DNA of 64,000 nucleotides from an uncultured Altererythrobacter sp. (GCA_946886565.1 CAMPIX010000004.1:62001-126000), one strand, 5' to 3'; positions 48,760 to 57,506 are shown, counted from the first letter of the stretch. Notes: a model not told the origin generated them from the letters alone. Made by a program: numbers and translations.

Positions 48760-49578
48760 GTGCACGGTAGCGTCACAGTTCCCGAGAATCTCATATACCA
48801 TTACACATCTATTGAAGCATTCTCATCGATGATGGCAACCGGAGAACTTTGGGCAAGTCACCATTCGTCCATGAATGACTTTCAGGAAATAGAGCATGCG
48901 TGGCGAGTTGTGTGCCAGCAAACCGCGAACTATATGTTGAAAAAGGGATTCTGCGGGAATAAATTTAGCGCGGTTGAGGCGGTATTTCTTGAAAATCTGG
49001 AATTCTATATATGCTCTTTTTCGCGTGAGGAAAATTCTCTTGCGCAATGGCGAGCCTATGCTCATCCAAGTGGTGTAGCGGTATCCTTTTCGGAGTCGCT
49101 CTTTCCGTCCTTCGGGTGCAGTTTTTCGCCGTACGTCTTGAAGCCCGTCATTTACGATGATGTAGCCAAGGCTAATGCGGTTCTTTCTATAGCGAAGAAA
49201 CTAGCTGAGGTGTTCGACTCCGGAATGGATATCTCTGATATCCGCTTAATGGCTTATTCCCTAAAGGATCAATTTAGACATGTGGCGCCGTTCTTAAAGA
49301 ACGGAGGATTTTCTGAAGAAAATGAAGTTCGCCTTGTGTCTGATGGCAAGGGATACCAAATATTCGAACGAGATGGTAGATTTGGAAAAGTAAAATTTAT
49401 TAAAATATCCTTTCTTGAAGCTTTTCAATTTGCAGATGGATTAGATTTCTGCGTTTGCGATGTTTTGACCGGCCCATCCCGCGACCCAAACAAATGCGTC
49501 AGCCGTGTGGGTGAGATCATGAATAAGAATAGGAGAAAATTTAAGGTAATCTACGACTGCGGCATACCATTTAGATAA
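48760..49578 (+). CDS. DUF2971-domain protein in AT-rich DNA
   Basis: A 272-residue protein of the DUF2971 family, recognised by LIYHYTSIEAF, LWASHHSSMNDFQE, CSFSREENSLAQWRAYA and EENEVRLV. The frame is open back to 48595; GTG at 48760 is preferred because the family begins just before the YHYTS motif, but the true start is unsettled. The gene and its flanks are far more AT-rich than anything else in the window, which suggests recent acquisition. DUF2971 genes occur often in defence or mobile neighbourhoods; no function is established. Confidence 0.8.
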   Translation: MHGSVTVPENLIYHYTSIEAFSSMMATGELWASHHSSMNDFQEIEHAWRVVCQQTANYMLKKGFCGNKFSAVEAVFLENLEFYICSFSREENSLAQWRAYAHPSGVAVSFSESLFPSFGCSFSPYVLKPVIYDDVAKANAVLSIAKKLAEVFDSGMDISDIRLMAYSLKDQFRHVAPFLKNGGFSEENEVRLVSDGKGYQIFERDGRFGKVKFIKISFLEAFQFADGLDFCVCDVLTGPSRDPNKCVSRVGEIMNKNRRKFKVIYDCGIPFR

Positions 49579-49752
49579 AACAACTATCGAAATATAGTAG
49601 ACGGATTTGCGATTCAACGTAAGTTATAAGGCTCGTCCGTCTGTGTTAAGCGCCAGCCCGATGATTTCCGATCATTAATAACGCAGAGGGAAGCGCCATT
49701 CAGGGCGCGTTGCGTGCGAGATGCTTGAGCGGTGGGATCTCGGCACTCATGA

Positions 49753-50028
49753 GTGAGAACTTGCAGCGGTCTGCCGGCCGCACCGCGCACCCTCGCGCGT
49801 TCCCTCTGCATACCCTCCACCGCGATCGCCCGTTTTGCCTATCGGCCTGCGCTCGAGGCGCTCGATGTCGCGTTCGTGAGCGGGCGGGTCTATCGCTACT
49901 TCGCGGTGCCCGAGGCGGTGGCGGGCGGGCTGGCGCGGGCGGGCTCGCGGGGCGGCTATTTCAATCGCGCGATCCGCGACCGGTTCGCCTTCGAGCGCCT
50001 GCGCGGGTGGGACTCGGCGCTGGACTAG
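49753..50028 (+). CDS. KTSC-domain protein
   Basis: A frame of 91 codons ends in a KTSC domain: IPSTAIARFAYRPALEAL, VYRYFAVPEAV and RGGYFNRAIRDRFAFERL. The usual family start is a Met at the Ile of IPSTAI, but here the codon is ATA. The annotated GTG at 49753 adds 19 Arg/Pro-rich residues that do not look native. The domain occurs alone or fused to lysyl-tRNA synthetases; role unknown. It may be a decaying gene. Confidence 0.65.
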   Translation: MRTCSGLPAAPRTLARSLCIPSTAIARFAYRPALEALDVAFVSGRVYRYFAVPEAVAGGLARAGSRGGYFNRAIRDRFAFERLRGWDSALD

Positions 50029-50081
50029 GCCGCCGGGCTCCGAGTTTCACCGTCGAGCTTGGTGGAGCTGTTGGAATTTTT

Positions 50082-50250
50082 GGTTCACGCAAAGACGCGA
50101 AGGCGCGAAGAGGAAGCGCGATAATCGGGCATCCCGAATTTCCGCGAAGCGGGCTCCATTATTCCGGTGAAGCTGGGCCCAGCGTTCGCGGGGAGGACCG
50201 GGAGGAGAATGCAGCGCGCCATCTTCGTGGCTTCGTGTCTTTGTGTGAAC
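50082..50250. repeat. Long intergenic hairpin repeat, copy 1
   Basis: Left arm GGTTCACGCAAAGACGCGAA starts at 50082; right arm TTCGTGTCTTTGTGTGAACC ends at 50250. The arms (about 28 bp) are imperfect inverted repeats with G-to-A type differences. The 113-bp loop has no gene. Same family as copies 2 and 3. Confidence 0.75.
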
Positions 50251-50256
50251 CGAACT

Positions 50257-50349
50257 TTTCTCACACGAAGTCATGAAGACACGAAGAAGTTTGAGTGCGG
50301 CTTCGCCGCGGGCGCCCGGTCTTCGCGCCTTGGCGTCTTAGCGCGAAAC
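50257..50349. repeat. Long intergenic hairpin repeat, copy 2 (diverged, adjacent to copy 1)
   Basis: Left arm TCACACGAAGTCATGAAGAC (from 50257) and right arm CTTGGCGTCTTAGCGCGAAA (to 50349) form a weaker inverted pair. The loop holds GCGGCTTCGCCGCGG, a core almost identical to GCGGCTTCGCCGCGA in copy 3, which links the two. Confidence 0.65.
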
Positions 50350-50584
50350 CATTTTTCCGAACGATAAGTCTGACGGAGCACTTTCAAGCCTCGCCGGCGC
50401 GAAACGATACCCCGCGCGCCGGGTCGCCGCGCGGACAGGGAATTGCTCCGCGCCGAGGCGCGGCGGAAAGTATCCGACAAACCATTTTCCTACACGCGCA
50501 AAATTTGCTCCATCCTTTCCGATGAAGCACTGGTCCTCGCCTCCCCGGCTCCGCCATCCGGTTTTCCGCAACCGGCGCATCCCG

Positions 50585-51046
50585 ATGTTCCACCCCGTCC
50601 CCGTCGTCCCCCGTGCCGACGGATGGACGCCCGAGCGGCAGGCGGCGTTCATCGGCTATCTCGCGCAGACGCGTTCGGTGCTCGACGCGGCGCGGGCGGT
50701 GCGGATGGGCCGCGAGTCGGCCTATCGCCTGCGCAAGCGCTACGGCGCGGCGGGATTCGCGGCGGCGTGGGATGCGGCGCTGGGAAAGCCACACGCGCCT
50801 GTGAATTTGGCTTCGGCGAAGTCCACGGAACTGATCGCGAGCTACCGTGCCGAGGTCGGGCTGTTGCAGGTGGTCATGGCTGCCGGCCGCTATGCTGGAA
50901 CCCATTGGAAAGCCGACGCAAATGCCGTGCTCGAGCAACTCGCGCAGCGCGACCCGAGCATGCGCGATCCGACCGGGTTCGAGGAAAAGCCACACTTTCA
51001 CCGCGCGGGCGAACCGTCAACCGCGTCTGTGGACTTCGCCTCGTGA
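50585..51046 (+). CDS. Helix-turn-helix protein, accessory
   Basis: A 153-residue protein. Residues ~14-65 (WTPERQAAFIGYLAQTRSVLDAARAV, RESAYRLRKRYGAAGFAAAW) form a helix-turn-helix like that of phage terminase small subunits and transposase N-termini, and such proteins are frequent in sphingomonads. The remainder is helical. The frame opens at 50522 but the extra residues are Arg/Pro-rich. No ribosome site is clear. It lies beside two hairpin repeats. Confidence 0.65.
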   Translation: MFHPVPVVPRADGWTPERQAAFIGYLAQTRSVLDAARAVRMGRESAYRLRKRYGAAGFAAAWDAALGKPHAPVNLASAKSTELIASYRAEVGLLQVVMAAGRYAGTHWKADANAVLEQLAQRDPSMRDPTGFEEKPHFHRAGEPSTASVDFAS

Positions 51047-51077
51047 TCCGCGGCTTCCCCCCTCCCGCACATACGAA

Positions 51078-51103
51078 AAGGGCGACGGTCGCCCGTCGCC
51101 CTT
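51078..51103 (-). terminator. Rho-independent terminator of the alanine-rich secreted protein
   Basis: AAGGGCGACGG (51078-51088) and CCGTCGCCCTT (51093-51103) are exact reverse complements with a TCGC loop; on the minus strand the hairpin is followed by TTCGTATG. It lies just past the stop of the gene at 51127-51531. Confidence 0.75.
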
Positions 51104-51126
51104 CCTCGCTTGCGCGATCGGGTCGC

Positions 51127-51531
51127 TTACGCGCCCGGATCGGCGTCCGCGTCCGCTTCGGCGTCGACGTCAGCCGAGGCCTCCGCCGCGTCGGTCTCAG
51201 CAGAGGCATCGGCGGCGACCGAGGCATCGACTTCGGCGTCGCTCGCGGTGTCTTCGACCGTCTGGGTCGCCGCGTCGGCCTCGGCCTGTGCGCGCTCGGC
51301 GGTTTGTTCGACCTGGTGGCGGGCGTGGTCCATCGCCTCGTGGGCCGGGTCGGTGACCGCGGTCGGATCGGCGGTCACGCTGCCGGTCGCATCGACTGCG
51401 CCGCCGACCTGGCCGACGGTACCGCTGGCCGAGCCGGCCACGCCTCCGGTCCCGCCGACGAGTTGCGCCTGCGCAGCGGTGCCCGCGATGCCGAGAGTGA
51501 GAGCGGCGGCAATGGTAAGTGTCCTGGACAT
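51127..51531 (-). CDS. Small secreted alanine/aspartate-rich protein
   Basis: A 134-residue protein. The signal peptide is MSRTLTIAAALTLGIAG...AQA; AGGAG lies close before the ATG at 51531, so this start is preferred over the Met six codons upstream. The mature part is Gly/Val-rich, then a long Ala/Asp/Glu-rich stretch (EASADVDAEADADADPGA) of low complexity, likely disordered and acidic. No domain recognised. A similar acidic composition is seen in the lipoprotein at 53513-53809. Confidence 0.7.
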   Translation of the reverse strand: MSRTLTIAAALTLGIAGTAAQAQLVGGTGGVAGSASGTVGQVGGAVDATGSVTADPTAVTDPAHEAMDHARHQVEQTAERAQAEADAATQTVEDTASDAEVDASVAADASAETDAAEASADVDAEADADADPGA

Positions 51532-51735
51532 GGTGTCTCCTGTTTCCATGATGAGGACCTTCGCAACGCCGGTGTCGCGATCCGGCTCCGCCCCAAGCGT
51601 CCAGCCGTTCGCCCGTCGAGGCGGGGCGAACCCGTTCATCGGGGGTTTAGCCGCGGATGCGCGCGGCGGGTTGATTGCGCCGCGCGCGATGCCATCTTGG
51701 CGGTTCCATAGAAGAACGAGAGGACCCAGCCCCCG

Positions 51736-52029
51736 ATGCGCACCGAATCCGAAGTCGCCGCCATGCAATGCCCGGTCTGCCGCGTCCCGCTCGCGATGAG
51801 CGACCGGCAGGGGATCGAGATCGACTATTGCCCGCAATGCCGCGGCGTGTGGCTCGATCGCGGCGAGCTCGACAAGATCGTCGAGCGTAGCGGGCCGCAG
51901 CAGGCCGCGCCCCAGCGCGCCGCGCCCGGCTACGCCCAGCACGGCGGGCAGGCGCATTCGGGCTACGGCCACGGCTACGGCAAGCCGCACAAGCGCCGCA
52001 AGAGCTTCCTCGAGGAACTGTTCGACTGA
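51736..52029 (+). CDS. Zinc-ribbon (TFIIB-type) protein
   Basis: A 97-residue protein. Four cysteines in CPVCRVPL and CPQCRGVWLDRGELDKI form the zinc ribbon of the zf-TFIIB family. The tail is Gln/Gly/His-rich (GYAQHGGQAHSGYGHGYG) before the basic KPHKRRKSFLEELFD. Function unknown; family members are small cytosolic proteins. It converges on the DUF486 gene 3 bp away. Confidence 0.87.
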   Translation: MRTESEVAAMQCPVCRVPLAMSDRQGIEIDYCPQCRGVWLDRGELDKIVERSGPQQAAPQRAAPGYAQHGGQAHSGYGHGYGKPHKRRKSFLEELFD

Positions 52030-52032
52030 CGG

Positions 52033-52380
52033 CTATTTGCCGACGAACAGGAACGCGCAGGCAGCCATGATGCAGGCGAAGGCGCCCGCGTGGCGCCAGG
52101 TCAGCGCTTCGCCGAGCACGAGCACCATGAACGCGCCGAACACTGTCAGCGCTATGGCCTCCTGCGCGATCTTGAGTTGGCCCGGGGTCCACCCGGCGAG
52201 GTAACCGATCCGGTTGGCGGGCACTGCGAGCGTGTATTCGATGCCCGCAAGCAGCCACGAGATTAGGATCACCCAGCCCAGCGGCCGCGCATTGGCCACT
52301 TCGGGGCCGCCCTTCAGGTGCCAGTACCAGGCGGCGGTCATGAACACGTTCGACAACGTGAGAAGGATCAGCGTCTGCAT
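52033..52380 (-). CDS. DMT-superfamily protein, DUF486
   Basis: A 115-residue membrane protein with four hydrophobic segments. It begins MQTLILLTLSNVFMTAAWYWHLK and holds ISWLLAGIEYTLAVPANRIGY and QLKIAQEAI, which place it in the DUF486 branch of small drug/metabolite transporters. Substrate unknown. The ATG at 52380 gives the family start; it is divergent from phhA by 108 bp. Confidence 0.87.
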   Translation of the reverse strand: MQTLILLTLSNVFMTAAWYWHLKGGPEVANARPLGWVILISWLLAGIEYTLAVPANRIGYLAGWTPGQLKIAQEAIALTVFGAFMVLVLGEALTWRHAGAFACIMAACAFLFVGK

Positions 52381-52488
52381 CGGCGGCAGATGCGCCGCCC
52401 GCTGCGCTGCGGCAAGCGAAACCGGTGCCGCGGCCGCGGCGCGATTTGTCAGCAACTCTTGCCGGTGCTATTCGTTACAACCGAAACC

Positions 52489-53427
52489 ATGGCCACGATC
52501 GCACCCGAAGAACACGATTTTACCGTCCTGCCGGACATGCCGGCGGATGTGTTCACCGCGCCGCTCAAGCGGCCGCCGCACGTCGGCGAAGACTGGCTCG
52601 AACCGGCCCAGACCGCCTACGACGGCGACGACGACGCGATCTGGGACGATCTGTTCGCGCGTCAGATGCAGGTCCTGCCCGGCCGCGCCGCGAGCGCCTT
52701 CATGGAAGGGCTCGACAAGCTCGACCTCGGCCAGGGCGGGGTGCCCGATTTCGGACGGCTGTCGGAGGAACTGGGCAAGCTGACCGGGTGGAGCGTGGTC
52801 CCGGTGCCGATGCTGATCCCCGATCACGTGTTCTTCTGGCACCTCGCCAACCGGCGCTTCCCCGCAGGCAACTTCATCCGCACCCGCGAGACCTTCGACT
52901 ACATTCAGGAACCCGACGTCTTCCACGACGTGTTCGGCCACGTGCCGATGCTCACCGATCCGACTTTCGCCGATTACATGCAGGAATACGGCAAGGCCGG
53001 GTGGAAGGCGATGCGCTACAACCGGCTGAAGGCATTGGGCGCGCTCTACTGGTACACGGTGGAGTTCGGGCTCATGCTCGAGAACCACGAGGTGCGGGCC
53101 TACGGCGCGGGCATCCTCTCGGGGCCGACCGAGGTGGTCTATGCGGTCGAGGCGCAGAGCCCCAACCGGATCATGCTCAACGTCGACCGGGTGATGCGCA
53201 CCGACTACGTCATCAGCGACCTGCAGCCGACCTATTTCGTGATCGAAAGCTTCGAGGACCTCTACCGCCAGACGGTCGAGCGCGATTTCGACCGGCTCTA
53301 CCGCAACCTGCCGCCGGCTTTCACTTACGCCAATTCGGCGGTGATCGATGTCGACAACGTGCTCAACCGCGGGACGCAGGAATATCTGCTGCGCGGCGGG
53401 CGCGGGAGCGGCGCAAGCCCGGTCTGA
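52489..53427 (+). CDS. phhA: Phenylalanine 4-monooxygenase
   Basis: Converts phenylalanine to tyrosine with O2, a pterin cofactor and non-heme iron. The 312-residue protein shows the 2-His-1-carboxylate iron site: His146 and His151 in FHDVFGHVP and Glu192 in YWYTVEFGL. Other family blocks, such as LSGPTEVVYAV, are intact. The ATG at 52489 (MATIAPEEHDF) gives the family length; no regulatory ACT domain is present. A strong terminator follows. Pterin recycling genes are not seen nearby. Confidence 0.95.
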   Translation: MATIAPEEHDFTVLPDMPADVFTAPLKRPPHVGEDWLEPAQTAYDGDDDAIWDDLFARQMQVLPGRAASAFMEGLDKLDLGQGGVPDFGRLSEELGKLTGWSVVPVPMLIPDHVFFWHLANRRFPAGNFIRTRETFDYIQEPDVFHDVFGHVPMLTDPTFADYMQEYGKAGWKAMRYNRLKALGALYWYTVEFGLMLENHEVRAYGAGILSGPTEVVYAVEAQSPNRIMLNVDRVMRTDYVISDLQPTYFVIESFEDLYRQTVERDFDRLYRNLPPAFTYANSAVIDVDNVLNRGTQEYLLRGGRGSGASPV

Positions 53428-53456
53428 CCGCGCCCGGCTGAAACCGGAAAAGAAAA

Positions 53457-53490
53457 GGCCGGCCCGGGAAAATCCCGGACCGGCCGTTTT
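53457..53490. terminator. Bidirectional terminator between phhA and the acidic lipoprotein
   Basis: GGCCGGCCCGGGA (53457-53469) pairs with TCCCGGACCGGCC (53473-53485) with one mismatch around an AAA loop, with AAAA before and GTTTT after. It serves both converging genes. Confidence 0.88.
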
Positions 53491-53512
53491 CCTAACTCGA
53501 AACCTGGAAGGC

Positions 53513-53809
53513 TTACATGCCTTCTTCGGTCATCGCGTCGCCTTCGGCAGCCATGTCGCCTTCGGCGGCTTCCTCGGCGTTCTCTTCCATCGCGTCGGCC
53601 TGATCCTCGGCCGCGTCGGTCATCGCATCGGCTTCGGCGTCGGTGATCGCACCGGCGTCTTCCATGGCTTCGGCTTCGGCATTGACGTCTTCCGCCATCT
53701 GCTCGCCGGCATCCTCGGCCGCGTTTTCCTGCGCGCTGTCGCAAGCGGCGACGCTAAGGCCCATGGCGGCGACCGAAGCGATCATCGCGCTCTTGAAAAT
53801 GCTCTTCAT
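53513..53809 (-). CDS. Small acidic lipoprotein
   Basis: A 98-residue protein. The signal MKSIFKSAMIASVAAMGLSVAAC ends in a lipobox, Cys at about residue 23. The mature part is repeats of Ala, Glu, Asp and Met (EDAGEQMAEDVNAEAEAMED), highly acidic, with no domain. The ATG at 53809 is preferred to one 42 bp upstream. It converges on phhA across a shared terminator. Function unknown. Confidence 0.72.
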   Translation of the reverse strand: MKSIFKSAMIASVAAMGLSVAACDSAQENAAEDAGEQMAEDVNAEAEAMEDAGAITDAEADAMTDAAEDQADAMEENAEEAAEGDMAAEGDAMTEEGM

Positions 53810-53885
53810 CTCAGTCTTTCCCCTTTGCTTTGAGTTGGGTGGGCGACACATACACGCGTGCTGCCCGGTCGTGAATAGGGTTTAC

Positions 53886-54149
53886 CTAAAATTGCCCGTC
53901 CGACAGCCGGTTCCGGAAAAGTCCGAGAATTCCGACCAGCAGCAATGCGCCCACGATCGCCGCGGGGATCGAGATCGCACTGACGCCCGAGAGGATCGAA
54001 CCCCGGTTGGCGATCAGCCCGCCTGCGACGGCGCCCAGCGCGCCCAGGCCGACATTGAGCATTATGCCGCGGCCGTCTTCGATGCGCTGCACGATCGCGG
54101 CGAGCCAGCCGAGAAGAGCGCCAATCACAAGAAAGATAATCAAGCCCAT
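53886..54149 (-). CDS. GlsB/YeaQ/YmgE-family stress-response membrane protein
   Basis: An 87-residue protein with three hydrophobic helices. Diagnostic parts are MGLIIFLVIGALLGWLAA, GLGALGAVAGGLIA and the C-terminal GALLLVGILGLFR. The family (formerly transglycosylase-associated) is induced by stress; the function is unknown. The ATG at 54149 is preferred to a TTG three codons upstream. Confidence 0.87.
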   Translation of the reverse strand: MGLIIFLVIGALLGWLAAIVQRIEDGRGIMLNVGLGALGAVAGGLIANRGSILSGVSAISIPAAIVGALLLVGILGLFRNRLSDGQF

Positions 54150-54271
54150 CGCCTGCAACTTATGTGAATCACCTTGTCCAGTCAGAACCCGGCGATGCGG
54201 CGGTTCGTTCCGGCGTTTGCGACGACTCGAGCGCGGCTATGGCGAATCGGCCACGCCGGAGTTGGGCGCGA

Positions 54272-55081
54272 TCAGCCGAGCGTGAGCCAGCCGATGGCGG
54301 CGGCGCCGAGCACGATTCTGTACCACGCGAACGGGGCGAAGCCGTGGCGGCTGACGTAAGCGACGAAGGCGCGGATCACCGCCAGGGCGACGAGAAAGGC
54401 GGCGAGGAAGCCGAGCGCGATCTCGTCCCACCCGACCCGCGCGGTGCCCGCGAGCAGCGCTGGCTCGTCGAGGATCTTGACCGTCGCCGCGCCGAGCATC
54501 GTCGGCACCGCGAGGAAGAACGAGAACTCGGCCGCGGTCTTGCGCCCGACCCCCATCGAGAGCGCACCGAGGATCGTCGCCGCCGAGCGGCTCGTGCCCG
54601 GAATCATCGCGAGGCACTGCGCGAAGCCGACCGCGATCGCGGTCTTCCACGAGAGCCCTGCGACCCCGACGTCCGCGCGCGCCGGGATCGCCCTTTCGAG
54701 CACGAGGATCGCGATCCCGCCGATCACCAGCGCCACCGCGACCACGATCGGCGCGCCGAGCATCACGTCGATCGCGTCTTTCGCCATCAACCCGATTACC
54801 GCCGCGGGCATGAAGCCGAGCAGGATGTTGCGCACGAAGCGCAGCGCCTCGGGATCGAGCCGGAACAGGCCGATCCCCATCGTCCAGAACGTCTTCCAGT
54901 AGGTCACCACCACCGCGAGGATCGCGCCCAGCTGAATGACGATGTTGAACTGCCGCCACTGCGCCGGATCGTAGCCGAAGAACGCCTGCGCCAGGATCAG
55001 GTGGCCGGTCGAGGAGACGGGAAGGAACTCGGTCAGGCCTTCGAGGATGCCGAGGAGGATCGCGGTGAGGGTAAGGCTCAT
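54272..55081 (-). CDS. uppP: Undecaprenyl-diphosphate phosphatase
   Basis: Membrane phosphatase that recycles undecaprenyl diphosphate to the monophosphate carrier for peptidoglycan and other glycans; it also gives bacitracin resistance. The 269-residue protein has the two conserved regions: GLTEFLPVSSTGHLILA near the N-terminus (residues 15-31) and PGTSRSAATI in the second half, with about eight hydrophobic segments. Good match to BacA/UppP length. Confidence 0.95.
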   Translation of the reverse strand: MSLTLTAILLGILEGLTEFLPVSSTGHLILAQAFFGYDPAQWRQFNIVIQLGAILAVVVTYWKTFWTMGIGLFRLDPEALRFVRNILLGFMPAAVIGLMAKDAIDVMLGAPIVVAVALVIGGIAILVLERAIPARADVGVAGLSWKTAIAVGFAQCLAMIPGTSRSAATILGALSMGVGRKTAAEFSFFLAVPTMLGAATVKILDEPALLAGTARVGWDEIALGFLAAFLVALAVIRAFVAYVSRHGFAPFAWYRIVLGAAAIGWLTLG

Positions 55082-55145
55082 TGGGTGCGGCTCATGGCGA
55101 TGGAGCCGCGCGTGTCAAACGCTAATCGGGCGACCCCACGAAAAA

Positions 55146-55172
55146 CGCCCCCGGCCGTGCGGGCCGGGGGCG
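55146..55172 (-). terminator. Rho-independent terminator of the M13 peptidase gene
   Basis: CGCCCCCGGCC (55146-55156) and GGCCGGGGGCG (55162-55172) are perfect reverse complements around a 5-nt loop; on the minus strand the hairpin is followed by TTTTT. It ends the M13 peptidase transcript before uppP. Confidence 0.9.
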
Positions 55173-55196
55173 CATGTCGAAAAAGGGGCGCCGGAG

Positions 55197-57344
55197 TTAC
55201 CAGATCTGCACACGCTCTTCGGGCGGCAGATAGAGCTCGTCCTCGGCGGTCACGTCGAAAGCGTCGTACCAGGCGTCCATCTGGCGCACGACTCCATTGA
55301 CGCGGTACTGCTCGGGGCTGTGCGGATCGGTGCGCAACCGCTGGCGCGCGTTGTCCTCGCGCTGTTGCGAGCGCCAGACCTGCGCCCAGGCGAGGAAGAA
55401 GCGCTGGTCGCCGGTCAGCCCGTCGATCACCGGGGCTTCCTTGCCGTCGAGCGAGAGCTTGTAGGCGCGGTAGGCAAGGCTGAGCCCGCCGACGTCGCCG
55501 ATGTTCTCGCCCAGCGTCAGCCGGCCGTTGACGCATGTCTCGCCGTCGTCGAGCGGACAGAACTGGTTGTACTGCTCGACCAGCGCGTTGCCGAGGGCGT
55601 CGAACGCCTCGCGGTCCTCGTCGGTCCACCAGTTGCGCAGCATGCCGGTGCCGTCGGACTTGGAGCCCTGGTCGTCGAAACCGTGGCCCATCTCGTGCCC
55701 GATCACCGCACCGATGCCGCCGTAGTTGACAGCCGGATCGGCGCTCATGCCGAAGAAAGGCGGCTGCAGGATCGCGGCGGGGAAGACGATCTCGTTCTTG
55801 GTCGAGTTGTAATAGGCGTTGACCGTCTGCGGAAGCATGCCCCACTCGGTGCGGTCGATCGGGCCGCCGAGCTTCGACAGCATGTCCTGCCATTCCCACT
55901 TCGCCGCAGCCATGCGATTCGCGAGCGGCGTGCCCGCGTCGATCGCAAGGCCCGGATAGGTATCGAGGTTCTCGCGATAGCCGATCTTGGGATCGAACGC
56001 CTCGAGCTTGGCGACCGCCTCTTGCTTGGTCGCGTCGCTCATCCATTCGTTCTCTTCGATACTGATCGCCAGCGCCTTGCGCAGGTTGGCGACCAGTTCC
56101 TCCATCGCGGCCTTGTTCTCGGGCGGGAAGTAGCGCTCGACATAGGCGGCGCCGACCACTTCGCCGATCAGGCCCTCGGTCTCGCCGATCGCGCGCTTCC
56201 ACCGCGCGCGCTGTTCGGGCGTGCCCGTGAGGGTGGTGCCGAAAAAGTCGAAATGCGCTTCGTCGATCGCGCTCGGCAGCACCGCGGCATTGCCGGAAAG
56301 GAACTCCTTGACGGTCCACGCCTGAAGCACCTCGAGCGGGGTGTCGGCGAGCAGAGCCATCATCGCGGGCGTGCCGCCACCGATCTTGGCCAGCGTCTCG
56401 TCGCTCAGGCCGAGCTCGGCGGCTTCAGCCCCGGTCGGCGGAAGGTCGTAGACGACGAACTTGTCGGTTTCGCCGAAGCCGCTCGCGTCGATCAGCGCCT
56501 GCAGGGGAAACGCGCCCGACATATCGACGAGCTCGGCGGGGGTCACCGCGTTGTAGGTGAGATCGCGGTTGCGGCGCGTGGCACGATCCCAGCTCACCGT
56601 GCGCGCGATCTGGTCCTCGAAAGCATAGACCTGCTGTGCGGTCGCGGCAGGATCGGCGTAACCGGCTTTCTCGAACAGGAAGGCGAGGTATTCGCGATAC
56701 TTGGCTTGGATCTCGCGGCCCTTCTCGGTCTCGTCGAGATAATACTGCCGGTCGGGTAGGCCGAGCCCGCCCGAGGCGACGTAGACCGAATAGCGCGTCG
56801 GCGCCTTGGCATCGACGGTCACGAACCCCCCGAGCGGCGAGGAATAGCCGGGGGTGCCCCACAGCATCGCGAGCTCGGCGAGCGTGCCCGCGCCCTCGAT
56901 CGCATCCAGATAGGGCTGGGCAGGCGCGAGGCCGGCGGCGTCGATCGCCTGGGTGTCGAGGAACGCCTTGTAAGCATCGACGATGCGCTTCTCGTCGGCC
57001 GAGAGGCTGGCGCGATCCTTCGCCACCAGTTCGTCGACCAGCGCCTTCACGTCGCTGGTTGATTTCTCGCGCAGCAGGTTGAACGCGCCGAAGCGACTGA
57101 ACTCGGGCGGAAGCGGATTGGCCTCGAGCCACTTCTGGTTGGCGAACGCGAAGAAGTCGTCGCCCGGATCGATGGTGCGGTCGATATAGGCCGGATCGAA
57201 GCCCCATTCGCCGAAGCTCATCGTGGGCAACGGGGTCTTGTCGGTCTGTTCGGTAGGTGTGGCGGTCTTGTCCTGCGCGAGCGCGGGAACGGATACGGTA
57301 AGCGCAAGCGCGCTGGCGCCTGCGGCAAGCAGTGTGCGGATCAT
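55197..57344 (-). CDS. M13-family zinc metallopeptidase (PepO/neprilysin-like)
   Basis: A secreted oligopeptidase of 715 residues. A signal peptide (MIRTLLAAGASALALTVSVPALAQ) leads to the M13 N-terminal domain and then the catalytic domain with the zinc-binding HEMGHGFDDQG and the downstream ENIGDVGGLSLAY that supplies the third ligand. NAYYNSTKNEIVFPA is the family substrate-binding strand. The ATG at 57344 is chosen for the signal peptide. A terminator follows at 55146. Confidence 0.94.
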   Translation of the reverse strand: MIRTLLAAGASALALTVSVPALAQDKTATPTEQTDKTPLPTMSFGEWGFDPAYIDRTIDPGDDFFAFANQKWLEANPLPPEFSRFGAFNLLREKSTSDVKALVDELVAKDRASLSADEKRIVDAYKAFLDTQAIDAAGLAPAQPYLDAIEGAGTLAELAMLWGTPGYSSPLGGFVTVDAKAPTRYSVYVASGGLGLPDRQYYLDETEKGREIQAKYREYLAFLFEKAGYADPAATAQQVYAFEDQIARTVSWDRATRRNRDLTYNAVTPAELVDMSGAFPLQALIDASGFGETDKFVVYDLPPTGAEAAELGLSDETLAKIGGGTPAMMALLADTPLEVLQAWTVKEFLSGNAAVLPSAIDEAHFDFFGTTLTGTPEQRARWKRAIGETEGLIGEVVGAAYVERYFPPENKAAMEELVANLRKALAISIEENEWMSDATKQEAVAKLEAFDPKIGYRENLDTYPGLAIDAGTPLANRMAAAKWEWQDMLSKLGGPIDRTEWGMLPQTVNAYYNSTKNEIVFPAAILQPPFFGMSADPAVNYGGIGAVIGHEMGHGFDDQGSKSDGTGMLRNWWTDEDREAFDALGNALVEQYNQFCPLDDGETCVNGRLTLGENIGDVGGLSLAYRAYKLSLDGKEAPVIDGLTGDQRFFLAWAQVWRSQQREDNARQRLRTDPHSPEQYRVNGVVRQMDAWYDAFDVTAEDELYLPPEERVQIW

Positions 57345-57506
57345 GGGTGAAGTCTCCCGGAAATTTTCGGTCAGCCCCGAGGATGAACATCCTCCGGCGG
57401 CAGGCTTAGGCGCTTGCGCCGGACGAACGGTGCCGTTCGTCGGTTTCAATTGCAACTTCATAGAATTGCACGCCTGTGCCTGGGCTGAACGCGGCGAGCG
57501 AACGCC

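Noticed and set aside
50082..50349. CRISPR array
   Set aside because: The repeats are inverted pairs with arms separated by unequal loops, not short direct repeats with regular spacers; no cas genes are present.
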